Below, in pieces: positions 15,411-22,410 of a stretch of 45,512 bases of DNA; position 1 is the stretch's first letter, and every line of letters begins with the position of its first letter. Below the pieces are notes generated by a model. That model did no database searches. It saw only the letters and a list, made by a program, of their open reading frames with translations, and was not told the origin of the DNA. A program made the translations under genes and the position numbers. Origin of the DNA: Ornithoclostridium sp949298505 (GTDB lineage: Bacteria; Bacillota; Clostridia; Christensenellales; UBA3700); the NCBI GenBank assembly GCA_949298505.1, contig CASFWW010000041.1, positions 1 to 45,512 of the forward strand, given 5' to 3'.

Positions 15411-17042
15411 ATGAAACGCAATTCAATGTGCCCGATATGTTTCCTGAAGACGATCTTTACGCGTCCGTCAAAGGTGAGCAACGTATATCCGACGCGCAAG
15501 TACGACGAGGGAACTCTGACTTCGCCGCCTATGGGCTGGTCGAGCTGGAATACATTCAAGAACAACATCGACGAAGATCTGATCTACGAGACCGCAGTCG
15601 CGATGAAGGAAAAGGGACTGCTTGCCGCCGGCTATGACAGAGTGAACATGGACGATTGCTGGCACAGTTCGCTGAGAGACGAGGACGGCAACCTTCAGGG
15701 AGACCTGACCCGTTTCGCGGGCGGCATTGAAAATCTTGTCAGAAGGATAAACGCGCTGGGTCTGAAGGTGGGGATATATTCTTCCAACGGAACGCTGACC
15801 TGCGAAGATCTGCCGGCGAGCCTTGGCAACGAATACCGCGACGCTTACACCTTTGCGAAATGGGGAATCGAATTTTTCAAATACGATTTCTGTCACAATG
15901 TGCCTTTGCCGTATTACGCGCCGTTGATTTACGGGATAGAGCTGACTGAAAAAGGGAAAAAAGAAGGAGAATTCTATCCTTGTACGGACGCGCGATTGGA
16001 GGGACTTGCAAAATTCATGCCGAGTAAGAAACTGTCCACAGGCTGTTTTGTAAGCGGTATGGACAAGTGCCGCGGCGCGATGGAGTACAACAACGTGTAC
16101 AGCGAAGAGGGCGGCGAGTACGTGCTGACGCTTTGCTGCAAGAAGACAAACAGTCAGTATGAAAAGCTGGCGATGGTCACCGTGAACGGAGACGTTTATC
16201 TTTGCCCGGTGCCTCCGCAGAAATTCTGGAATCTCACATCGCGTTTCCAGATAAAGATCAGGCTTGAAAAGGGCGTCAACAAGGTGCGCATATTCAATCC
16301 GGTGTCAAGCCGCGCGGACAGTTCCATGCTTCAATATCTGACGATGGGCAAAGCGCTCAAAGCGGCGACTGCGAGAGTTGCGGAGGAAACGGAAAACCCT
16401 GAAAAACCCATTGTCTATTCGATATGCGAATGGGGCAAGAATCAACCGTGGAAGTGGGGAGCGCTCGCAGGAAATATGTGGCGTACGACGGGAGACATAA
16501 TCCCGCGCTGGTTCTGGATAAAGATGATATACGAAAAGACGGTGAAGCTGTACGGGTACGCGTCCGTCGGCGCATACAACGACCCCGACATGCTCGAGGT
16601 GGGCAACGGCAACCTTACCGAGGAGCAGAACAAGTCGCATTTCGCGCTGTGGTGCATGATGGCGGCGCCTCTCGTACTGGGCAACGACGTCAGGAAGATC
16701 ACGGACGAAGTGCTTAAAATAGTAACAAATAAAGATCTGATCGCGGTCGATCAGGACAAGCTGGGCAAAGCGGCTAAAAGAGTTGTCAAGGGTAGCGTGG
16801 ATATTCTTGCAAGACCTCTGGAAGGCGGCGCGGCGGTATGTCTGTTCAATAAAAAGAGAAGAGCGAGCAAAGGATCGATAAGCGTTGAAAAGCTTATAAA
16901 AGACGGCTACGCAGGGCTTGATAGCGGCGGGAAATACGTCTGCAAAGAGGTTTATTCGGGCAAAACTTACCCGCTTGGGGACAGGATAGAAGTGCCTCTC
17001 ACCGGCGACGGATGCGAGGTCGTGTTGCTGAAAAAAGAATGA
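15411..17042 (+). CDS. GH27 alpha-galactosidase with an inserted domain
   Basis: A 543-residue family 27 glycosidase, predicted to release terminal alpha-galactose. Barrel motifs: P-P-M-G-W-S-S-W-N-T-F, N-M-D-D-C-W-H, L-K-V-G-I-Y-S-S, and the nucleophile D159 in F-K-Y-D-F-C-H. The acid/base is probably D362 in W-R-T-T-G-D-I, with A-Y-N-D-P-D-M-L-E-V-G-N after it. These two aspartates are normally about 60 residues apart but here lie 203 apart, because about 140 residues (roughly 175-320) are inserted. The insert is beta-rich and reads like a CBM6/35-type jelly roll. The C-terminus has the usual beta-sandwich. No signal peptide. RBS GGAGG, single-gene unit with promoter and terminator. Confidence 0.9.
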   Translation: MKRNSMCPICFLKTIFTRPSKVSNVYPTRKYDEGTLTSPPMGWSSWNTFKNNIDEDLIYETAVAMKEKGLLAAGYDRVNMDDCWHSSLRDEDGNLQGDLTRFAGGIENLVRRINALGLKVGIYSSNGTLTCEDLPASLGNEYRDAYTFAKWGIEFFKYDFCHNVPLPYYAPLIYGIELTEKGKKEGEFYPCTDARLEGLAKFMPSKKLSTGCFVSGMDKCRGAMEYNNVYSEEGGEYVLTLCCKKTNSQYEKLAMVTVNGDVYLCPVPPQKFWNLTSRFQIKIRLEKGVNKVRIFNPVSSRADSSMLQYLTMGKALKAATARVAEETENPEKPIVYSICEWGKNQPWKWGALAGNMWRTTGDIIPRWFWIKMIYEKTVKLYGYASVGAYNDPDMLEVGNGNLTEEQNKSHFALWCMMAAPLVLGNDVRKITDEVLKIVTNKDLIAVDQDKLGKAAKRVVKGSVDILARPLEGGAAVCLFNKKRRASKGSISVEKLIKDGYAGLDSGGKYVCKEVYSGKTYPLGDRIEVPLTGDGCEVVLLKKE

Positions 17043-17075
17043 ACGGTATTCAAGAAGCAATTTTAACAGACACGA

Positions 17076-17111
17076 GCGCGAAAAAATCAAAATTTCGCGC
17101 CCGCGTTTTTT
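17076..17111 (+). terminator. Terminator of the GH27 gene
   Basis: GCGCGAAA (17076-17083) pairs with TTTCGCGC (17093-17100), followed after CCGCG by TTTTTT. Confidence 0.7.
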
Positions 17112-17151
17112 CTTGCGTTTTGAAAGCGCGGTTATTGTCAATAATCGTGGT

Positions 17152-17406
17152 ATGAAAAGAGGATGCGGATGCGGCGGCTGTCTTTCAAAAATAGTGATTG
17201 CCGTGATTGTGATATTTTTCGCGCTTTACTGGGGGTATTCTTCGCTTACTCTCGAAAAGCTGGGCAAAGCCGACGAAGCCGGCATGTTCGGATTTTTGGG
17301 GGAGAGGTACGAGGACAAGTCTCCGCGAGATCTGGGCATTGAAGATCTGACGCTCAGGGAGATAGTAGAGTGGTTTTTCCGCGACGAAGGAGAAACCGCT
17401 CCTTAA
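17152..17406 (+). CDS. Small Cys/Gly-headed membrane protein, unknown function
   Basis: An 84-residue protein of unknown function. It begins M-K-R-G-C-G-C-G-G-C, then has one membrane helix at residues 13-32 rich in Ile, Val and Phe. The C-terminal half is charged and probably lies on one side of the membrane (E-R-Y-E-D-K-S-P-R-D-L-G-I-E-D-L, then E-W-F-F-R-D-E-G). No clear ribosome-binding site precedes the ATG at 17152, so the start is less certain; an in-frame alternative at 17113 lacks one too. Steady codon use and a terminator-like hairpin at its stop support it being real. It is convergent with the 48-residue gene. Confidence 0.6.
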   Translation: MKRGCGCGGCLSKIVIAVIVIFFALYWGYSSLTLEKLGKADEAGMFGFLGERYEDKSPRDLGIEDLTLREIVEWFFRDEGETAP

Positions 17407-17417
17407 CGGAGCGGCTT
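17396..17417 (+). terminator. Terminator-like hairpin at the end of the 84-residue gene
   Basis: CCGCTCC (17396-17402), loop TTAAC, GGAGCGG (17408-17414), then CTTT. The stem overlaps the last codons and stop. Confidence 0.5.
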
Positions 17418-17428
17418 TGCAAGACCTT

Positions 17429-17575
17429 TCAGTCCTTTACGCGTTCGGCAAGTTCGTTTTCGAAATTGTAGAATCCGTCTGATTCGTCTTTCAGACTCAT
17501 TTCTAGATTGTCGACGTCGATCTGTCTTGCTTTGGACGGGTTGGTCTTCTTTTCGGAATTTTTCTTCTTTTTCAT
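17429..17575 (-). CDS. 48-residue charged protein, unknown function
   Basis: A short gene with a strong RBS (GGGAGGTG at about 17583-17590) and ATG at 17573-17575. The product starts M-K-K-K-K-N-S-E-K-K, is Lys-rich in its first 16 residues, and turns acidic and aromatic afterwards (D-N-L-E-M-S-L-K-D-E-S-D-G-F-Y-N-F-E-N-E-L). It has no Cys, signal peptide or membrane helix, and the family is not recognised. The good RBS, clean frame and convergent layout with the gene before it support coding. Its start region lies back to back with the rRNA methyltransferase promoter at 17637. Confidence 0.65.
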   Translation of the reverse strand: MKKKKNSEKKTNPSKARQIDVDNLEMSLKDESDGFYNFENELAERVKD

Positions 17576-17636
17576 CAAATTCACCTCCCGATATTATTGT
17601 GCGCCGGCGCGCCGCGTTTATTCCTTGCGATACGTG

Positions 17637-17665
17637 TTGCCTGCAAGCTCCTTTTATGATACAAT
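17637..17665 (+). promoter_or_regulatory. Promoter of the rRNA methyltransferase gene, nearly leaderless
   Basis: TTGCCT (17637-17642), 17-bp spacer, TACAAT (17660-17665). The ATG at 17672 lies at about the expected transcription start. Confidence 0.55.
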
Positions 17666-17671
17666 TGAGGT

Positions 17672-19045
17672 ATGAAAAAAGGAGACATAATTGACGTTGA
17701 AATAACTTCTTCGGGAATGGAAGGAGAGGGCGTGGCGCGCGTGGACGGCATGGTCGTTTTCGTTCCGCTTTGCATGCAGGGCGAAAAGGTCAGGGTCATG
17801 GTACGCGAGGTGAACAAAAAGTTTGCCAGAGCGAACGTGATCAAGGTGCTTGAGGCGAGCGCTGACAGAGTGTATCCGCTTTGCCCGGTATTCTACCGCT
17901 GCGGCTGCTGCGACATGCAGCATATAAAATACGAAAAGCAGCTTGAGATAAAAAAAGCCAACGTTGAAGCCTGCCTGTACAAAGCGCTTGGCAGAAAGGT
18001 CAACGTCGACGACGTGCGCGGCGACGGCGTGATATTCGGTTACCGCAACAAGATACAGGTGCCTCTCGCCGTGGCGGGCGGAAAAGTCGTGGCGGGCTAT
18101 TACAAGGGCAACACGCACAGCGTCGTGCCGTTCGGTGAAAGAGTCAGGGAAGACCTCGGCGCATGCGTGATGTACGAAAGAGGCATGCAGGACGTGCTGG
18201 ACGCATTTCTCGGCTATGCCGACGACGCGGGACTGGATTGTTACGACGAGCGCACGGGGAAAGGTTTTCTTCGTCACTTCGTGGCGCGCAGAGTGGGAGA
18301 CAAATATGCCGTGGTCGTCGTGGGCAACGGCAAAAAACTACCGCTGGAAAAGAAGCTTATAACTGCTTTAACAAACACGGGCAGGAAATTTTCACTTTAT
18401 TTTGACAGCAATACGAAAAAGACCAACGTGATCATGACTTCAGATCTTTCCGTGATCTGCGGAGAGGAGAGACTGACCGCCGACATACTTGGCGTAAAGG
18501 CAAAAGTCAGCCCGCTTTCTTTTATGCAGATCAACGACGGCGTAAGGGATATGATATATTCGCGCGTAGCCTCGATGATAAGCGAAAGCGGTGAAAAGGT
18601 CGTCATAGACGCTTACAGCGGCGCGGGCGTGCTGACCAACGTGCTTGCGAGGAGCGCTGAAAAGGTTTACGGCATAGAGATCGTGCCGGAGGCGGTGGCG
18701 GACGCAGACGAACTGACAATGAAAAGCGGAAATTCGGGCAAGGTGAAGAACGTGTGCGGAGACTGCGCAAAAGAGCTTCCTGCGCTTGCCGAGAAGCTCA
18801 GAGAAAGCGGCGGGAAATTCTGCGTCGTTCTGGACCCTCCCCGCAAAGGCTGCGACGCAAGGGTCATTGATGCGATAAAATCCGCAATGCCGGACAGAGT
18901 TTATTATGTCTCCTGCAATCCCGCGATGCTTGCGCGCGATCTGGCGCTTCTCGACGACGCATACGACATATTCTGCGTTTCGCCGTACGACATGTTTCCG
19001 CAGACAAAGCACGTCGAGACTCTCGTTTCGCTTATCCGGAAGTGA
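17672..19045 (+). CDS. 23S rRNA (uracil-5-)-methyltransferase, RumA/RlmCD type
   Basis: A 457-residue SAM-dependent enzyme making 5-methyluridine in 23S rRNA. Residues 1-60 form the TRAM RNA-binding domain (G-M-E-G-E-G-V-A-R-V). Iron-sulfur cysteines lie in C-P-V-F-Y-R-C-G-C-C plus a later Cys. SAM motifs are D-A-Y-S-G-A-G-V-L-T and G-I-E-I-V-P-E-A. The catalytic Cys is in V-S-C-N-P, with the L-D-P-P-R-K-G-C segment before it and H-V-E-T-L-V-S-L near the end. Firmicutes usually carry RlmCD, which modifies two uridines, so the target may be U747 and U1939 (E. coli numbering). The TRAM domain needs the ATG at 17672, although its SD (GAGG) is too close. Confidence 0.92.
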   Translation: MKKGDIIDVEITSSGMEGEGVARVDGMVVFVPLCMQGEKVRVMVREVNKKFARANVIKVLEASADRVYPLCPVFYRCGCCDMQHIKYEKQLEIKKANVEACLYKALGRKVNVDDVRGDGVIFGYRNKIQVPLAVAGGKVVAGYYKGNTHSVVPFGERVREDLGACVMYERGMQDVLDAFLGYADDAGLDCYDERTGKGFLRHFVARRVGDKYAVVVVGNGKKLPLEKKLITALTNTGRKFSLYFDSNTKKTNVIMTSDLSVICGEERLTADILGVKAKVSPLSFMQINDGVRDMIYSRVASMISESGEKVVIDAYSGAGVLTNVLARSAEKVYGIEIVPEAVADADELTMKSGNSGKVKNVCGDCAKELPALAEKLRESGGKFCVVLDPPRKGCDARVIDAIKSAMPDRVYYVSCNPAMLARDLALLDDAYDIFCVSPYDMFPQTKHVETLVSLIRK

Positions 19046-19066
19046 GAGCGGAAAAGAGTATGTTTT

Positions 19067-19095
19067 ATGCCCGGGGCTTGCGTCCCGGCATTTTT
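19067..19095 (+). terminator. Terminator of the rRNA methyltransferase gene
   Basis: ATGCC-C-GGG and CCCGGCAT arms form a stem with one bulge, followed by TTTTT. Confidence 0.75.
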
Positions 19096-19150
19096 CATTT
19101 TACTTGTACGCACGCCGTCGCAGCCTGCGTATAACCCTTAGTCATCAACA

Positions 19151-19179
19151 TTGACAAGAGTTTATACATGTGCTATGAT
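19151..19179 (+). promoter_or_regulatory. Promoter of the 160-residue lipoprotein gene
   Basis: TTGACA (19151-19156), 17-bp spacer, TATGAT (19174-19179), then AAGGAGGG before ATG 19203. Confidence 0.85.
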
Positions 19180-19202
19180 TTGATGGTAAGGAGGGAATTG
19201 TT

Positions 19203-19685
19203 ATGAAAAGAAGAGTTCCTGTTTTGATAACGGCATTGTTGCTGAGTGCGGTATTGCTGAGCTGTCTTGTCGCGTGCATGCCTTCCGATCCGGACGAAGC
19301 GGCGGCAAATCTTGAAAATGCAGGGTATATTGTCGTCTCCGTTAAAGCCGACGGCGGTTCAGGTGTGACGGATTATCTTCTCCCCGACGGATGCACGGCG
19401 TACGTCAGCGCATACAAAAAGCACGACCTTATAGGCGAGGGAGAAAGCATTGAAATGTACTATTTCAAGGACAGCGATTCCGCCGCCGCATATATGGAGA
19501 AGAACGAAGGCTGGGCGAACGAGATCAACGACCTGATCGTAGAAAAAGAAAACCTCTACAGAGAAGGCTATATTACAGAAGAGGAATTTACGACGCTGAA
19601 AGAAATTCTCGAAAGCACCGTGATGAAAAAGGAAGGAAACCTGGTATACAAAGGAACGGCTGAAGCGGTCAAAGCCGCTAAGTGA
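19203..19685 (+). CDS. Lipoprotein of unknown function
   Basis: A 160-residue secreted protein. The signal peptide is hydrophobic to L-V-A-C, with C25 the likely lipidated residue. The mature part has a short alpha/beta domain starting L-E-N-A-G-Y-I-V-V-S-V-K, then Y-Y-F-K-D-S-D-S-A-A-A-Y-M-E, and a charged helix with Y-R-E-G-Y-I-T-E-E-E-F. The close reads G-N-L-V-Y-K-G-T. The pattern of a paired strand, a helix holding D-S-x-x-A-A and a final strand recalls small surface lipoproteins of gut Clostridia, but no family is assigned. Strong RBS AAGGAGGG; monocistronic with its own promoter and terminator. Confidence 0.8.
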   Translation: MKRRVPVLITALLLSAVLLSCLVACMPSDPDEAAANLENAGYIVVSVKADGGSGVTDYLLPDGCTAYVSAYKKHDLIGEGESIEMYYFKDSDSAAAYMEKNEGWANEINDLIVEKENLYREGYITEEEFTTLKEILESTVMKKEGNLVYKGTAEAVKAAK

Positions 19686-19706
19686 TCCGGCTGTATACAA
19701 CATTGG

Positions 19707-19745
19707 CGGCTCGGAAGAGCCGTCTTTTCGGAAGAGCCGTCTTCT
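19707..19745 (+). terminator. Terminator with a duplicated 3' arm
   Basis: CGGCTC (19707-19712), loop GGAA, GAGCCG (19717-19722), TCTTTT. The segment CGGAAGAGCCGTCTT is then repeated directly (19728-19743), giving a second possible arm. Confidence 0.75.
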
Positions 19746-19795
19746 CATCTGATTTATTTTACCGGAGAAATTTTATCTGTCGGTTATAATTTTTG

Positions 19796-19824
19796 TTGAC
19801 AATTTTTATCCCATAGGTTATAAT
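19796..19824 (+). promoter_or_regulatory. Promoter of the DUF4279-like gene
   Basis: TTGACA (19796-19801), 17-bp spacer, TATAAT (19819-19824): full consensus. Confidence 0.9.
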
Positions 19825-19867
19825 TGTGTAAAAGATCGCAATGTTCAGAATCGAACAGGAGAATGAG

Positions 19868-20257
19868 ATGAACGAAAAAACAAAGAGCGCGCACCGCGTA
19901 CGGATATATCTGAGATTGTGCACTTGCGGTAAATGCGATCCCGAAAAACTGCTGAGAGAAGAACCCGTGTTCGAGGGTATGCGCCCTGCGGGGGAAGATC
20001 TTGAGACGGAAGTCAACTGTGAATACGACGCGGACATAAACAACATGATCCGCAAGACGATCAAAAGATATGTCGGGAAAGAGGAGGACATGAGAAAGAC
20101 GCTTGATCGTACGGGCGCCGAACTTTATCTCGTGATCGTCGCAGACATTGCAAAGGACAGCGACGAGCCTTACCCCATGCTTTCTCTCGACGACGACGTG
20201 ATCGGATTTCTTTACAGATCGGGTGCAAAAGAAGATCTTGATTATTATATAGTCTGA
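19868..20257 (+). CDS. DUF4279-like protein
   Basis: A 129-residue cytoplasmic protein. The order of elements fits DUF4279: an opening strand (R-V-R-I-Y-L-R-L), D-P-E-K-L-L, a long central helix, a strand L-Y-L-V-I-V-A-D, and an end like L-S-x-D-V-I-x-F-L-x-x-x-G-A-x-x-D-L-D-Y-Y. DUF4279 proteins are small and found widely, including near toxin-immunity loci; the function is unknown. The ATG at 19868 follows GGAGAATGAG and is preferred to an upstream codon at 19841. The consensus promoter suggests high expression. Confidence 0.6.
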   Translation: MNEKTKSAHRVRIYLRLCTCGKCDPEKLLREEPVFEGMRPAGEDLETEVNCEYDADINNMIRKTIKRYVGKEEDMRKTLDRTGAELYLVIVADIAKDSDEPYPMLSLDDDVIGFLYRSGAKEDLDYYIV

Positions 20258-20541
20258 CGGGTCGTGGAAAGCGCGCAAGGAGAGCGCGCAGGTAAAGTCT
20301 TGCCCTGAAACGACGACTATTGTCGGAGAGGGGAAAATCGCAAAGAAATACGAAATAATTCTTGATAACGTTACGTTAATATGTTATAATTGTAGCTGAT
20401 GTCGACGAAGATCTGCGACGACAAGATCTCCGCAGACAAAAAGCGGTGAAAGCGGCTGAAAAGCGGCGGTATCCGATATGACAAAACAAAAAATCACGCG
20501 CGGCAGCGCGGAAAATCAAAAGCAAACCCAAGGAGGAAATT
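20258..20541 (+). other. Intergenic region with the long leader of the YbjN gene
   Basis: Contains the promoter at 20362-20390 and about 145 transcribed bases before the ATG at 20542. The leader has three AAAGCGG copies (about 20439-20465) and two AAGATCT copies. A GCGCGC pair (20271-20276, 20284-20289) can form a hairpin before the promoter. No known riboswitch was recognised. Confidence 0.5.
20362..20390 (+). promoter_or_regulatory. Promoter of the YbjN-like gene
   Basis: TTGATA (20362-20367), 17-bp spacer, TATAAT (20385-20390). Confidence 0.85.
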
Positions 20542-21012
20542 ATGGCAAGCGACAAACAGGCTAAAGCACAGAAGGTCTACAAGACCATGGTAAAAGCCCT
20601 CAAGGCTAAGGACTGGCACTTTGAAGAGCGCGATAAAGATCTCACTATCGTTTCTTCTTACACCGGCGACGACATCCCCATTCACTATCTGATGAGAGTG
20701 GACGCAGAAAGAGAAGTTGTTCAGTATATTTCTCCGCTTCCTTTCAACATTGAGGAAAGCAAGCGCGTTGACGCGGCAGTGGCTGTCTGCGTTGCGAACT
20801 ACGGTCTTGTAAACGGCTCATTCGATTTCGACATTTCAGACGGAGAGATCAGATTCAGACTCACCACGAGTTTCTGCGACAGTGAGCTCGGAGAAGGCTT
20901 CTTCTACGATATGATGGCAACCGCAGTCGTAACCACTGACAACTACAACGACAAGTTCATGATGCTCAACAAGGGTATGATAACTCTGCAGCAGTTCATC
21001 GACAACGAGTGA
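20542..21012 (+). CDS. YbjN-domain protein
   Basis: A 156-residue protein with a YbjN fold, related to type III chaperone-like proteins. Visible elements are an N-terminal helix, a strand set (I-V-S-S-Y-T-G-D-D-I-P-I-H-Y-L-M-R-V), Y-I-S-P-L-P-F, a helix A-V-A-V-C-V-A-N-Y-G-L-V-N-G-S-F-D-F-D, then I-R-F-R-L-T-T-S-F-C and an end helix. YbjN proteins are linked to stress and motility regulation in enterobacteria; in Firmicutes the role is unknown. No signal or membrane segment. Strong RBS AAGGAGGAAA. Codon use is cleaner than its neighbours, and with the strong promoter this suggests abundant expression. Confidence 0.85.
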   Translation: MASDKQAKAQKVYKTMVKALKAKDWHFEERDKDLTIVSSYTGDDIPIHYLMRVDAEREVVQYISPLPFNIEESKRVDAAVAVCVANYGLVNGSFDFDISDGEIRFRLTTSFCDSELGEGFFYDMMATAVVTTDNYNDKFMMLNKGMITLQQFIDNE

Positions 21013-21075
21013 TCTTTATTCAGTGAACGGACTGTTTCGTCCGGAGCACAGAAAATAAGGTTGCAATACCAACCG

Positions 21076-21104
21076 TGCCGCGCCAGAAATGCCGCGGCAT
21101 TTTT
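21076..21104 (+). terminator. Terminator of the YbjN-like gene
   Basis: TGCCGCG (21076-21082) and CGCGGCA (21093-21099) followed by TTTTT. Confidence 0.85.
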
Positions 21105-21198
21105 CGGTAAAAACACTGACCGTCATGAGGAAGGACAAGAGAAGCGTTTGCTTTTGACGTAAAAAATAATGGAAGACGAGCAATTTTCTGCGCCGTTA

Positions 21199-21227
21199 TT
21201 GTCATTGCTAAACGTTTATGCTATAAT
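21199..21227 (+). promoter_or_regulatory. Promoter of the GNAT-GNAT-TIR operon
   Basis: TTGTCA (21199-21204), 17-bp spacer, TATAAT (21222-21227). It is the only good promoter seen upstream of the three genes. Confidence 0.8.
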
Positions 21228-21275
21228 TTCATTGTCTGGGAAAGAGAGCTTTCCCCGGGAGAGGATAAGGGTTTT

Positions 21276-21809
21276 ATGCAATTCACAAAAACAGACAAGA
21301 AAGAAATGCCGGCAATATATGCCGCAATGCAGGAAAATTTCGTCAGCGACGAATTGCGCGATTACGAAAGCGCGCTTGCCGTACTCGACGACGAGAGATA
21401 CGGGGTTTACCGCATTACCGAAGACGGTTCTGAAGTCGGGTTCATATGCTTATGGAGCCTCGGAGAAGTCACTTTCGTAGAGCATTTCGTGATATATTCC
21501 GACTACCGCGGAAAAGGCGTGGGAGGCAGAGCGATAGACTTCGTATGCGAAAAATTTGGCAAGGTGATACTTGAAGTGGAAAAACCTGAAGACGAAATAA
21601 AGAGAAGGCGCATAGCTTTTTACGAAAGGCACGGTTTCACCGTGAATCCGCAGCCTTACTCACAGCCGGCTTACCGCAGCGACAGCGAGAGGGTCCCGAT
21701 GAGGCTGATGAGTTTTCCCTGCGCGCTCGAAGATTTCGACGGCACGGTGAAGCGGCTGTACGACGCGGTTTATCATGTGGAATATAGCGCAAGCGGAGGA
21801 GCGGTATGA
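21276..21809 (+). CDS. GNAT-family N-acetyltransferase (first of operon)
   Basis: A 177-residue GNAT fold protein that would move an acetyl group from acetyl-CoA to an unknown amine. The acetyl-CoA loop is Y-R-G-K-G-V-G-G-R in motif A, preceded by the strand F-V-E-H-F-V-I and followed by I-L-E-V-E-K-P-E-D-E-I-K-R-R-R-I-A-F-Y-E-R-H-G-F, a typical motif B with tyrosine. A C-terminal tail of about 45 residues follows. The ATG at 21276 follows AGGATAAGGG. Its TGA overlaps the ATG of the second GNAT gene, so the pair is coupled. No N-terminal targeting signal. Confidence 0.88.
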   Translation: MQFTKTDKKEMPAIYAAMQENFVSDELRDYESALAVLDDERYGVYRITEDGSEVGFICLWSLGEVTFVEHFVIYSDYRGKGVGGRAIDFVCEKFGKVILEVEKPEDEIKRRRIAFYERHGFTVNPQPYSQPAYRSDSERVPMRLMSFPCALEDFDGTVKRLYDAVYHVEYSASGGAV

Positions 21810-22399
21810 AAGATTGCAAAGAAAGGATAATTGTCAGAAAACTTAACGCAAAAGACGATTTCAGGCGCGTTGCAGAGCTGATATACTATACGGACGATTA
21901 CATTTTTCCGTATCTTTACTGTAACGACGTAAAGAAAGCCGCCGAAGTGATGAGCAGAATGGTTGCGGCGGATACGGTATACAATTACCGGAACGTCACC
22001 GTGGCGCTCCTGGACGACAAGATAATAGGCATTGTGATCGCCGTCAGGAAGCCTTTTGAAGTAGTGTTGAAAAACATGGCGGACTGCTTTATCGACGCGG
22101 GCGAGATAATAGACGAAAGATTTTCAAAAGTGTTCAACGAATACTACAATTTGTTCGATTGCACGTCGCCGGGGATTTATATCGCGAACGTATGCGTGGA
22201 CAAGAAATACAGAGGGCTGGGAGTCGCCGGAAAAATGCTTGACGCCGTTCTCGAAGATGACGAAGAATACGAACTGGAGACCGTCAAAGCAAACGAAAGC
22301 GCGCTCAGGCTGTACACGTCGCGCGGTTTTAAAATCGAATTCGAATATCCCGGATTTACCGCCGTGCCTTGCTATAAAATGAAAAGAGAAAAACGCTGA
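21806..22399 (+). CDS. GNAT-family N-acetyltransferase (second of operon)
   Basis: A 197-residue GNAT protein of a different subgroup from its neighbour. The acetyl-CoA loop is K-Y-R-G-L-G-V-A-G-K in I-A-N-V-C-V-D-K-K-Y-R-G-L-G, followed by E-L-E-T-V-K-A-N-E-S-A-L-R-L-Y-T-S-R-G-F, the usual motif B. An inserted helix pair at about 80-115 (M-A-D-C-F-I-D-A-G-E, then F-N-E-Y-Y-N-L) lengthens the substrate side. Start by ATGA overlap with the first GNAT gene and RBS GGAGGAG. The stop is 11 bases before the TIR gene. Confidence 0.87.
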   Translation: MKDCKERIIVRKLNAKDDFRRVAELIYYTDDYIFPYLYCNDVKKAAEVMSRMVAADTVYNYRNVTVALLDDKIIGIVIAVRKPFEVVLKNMADCFIDAGEIIDERFSKVFNEYYNLFDCTSPGIYIANVCVDKKYRGLGVAGKMLDAVLEDDEEYELETVKANESALRLYTSRGFKIEFEYPGFTAVPCYKMKREKR

Positions 22400-22410
22400 G
22401 GGGGAATTAT

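Noticed and set aside
20400..20453. 16-codon upstream frame in the YbjN leader
   Set aside because: No RBS before its ATG; the repeats explain the sequence as well.
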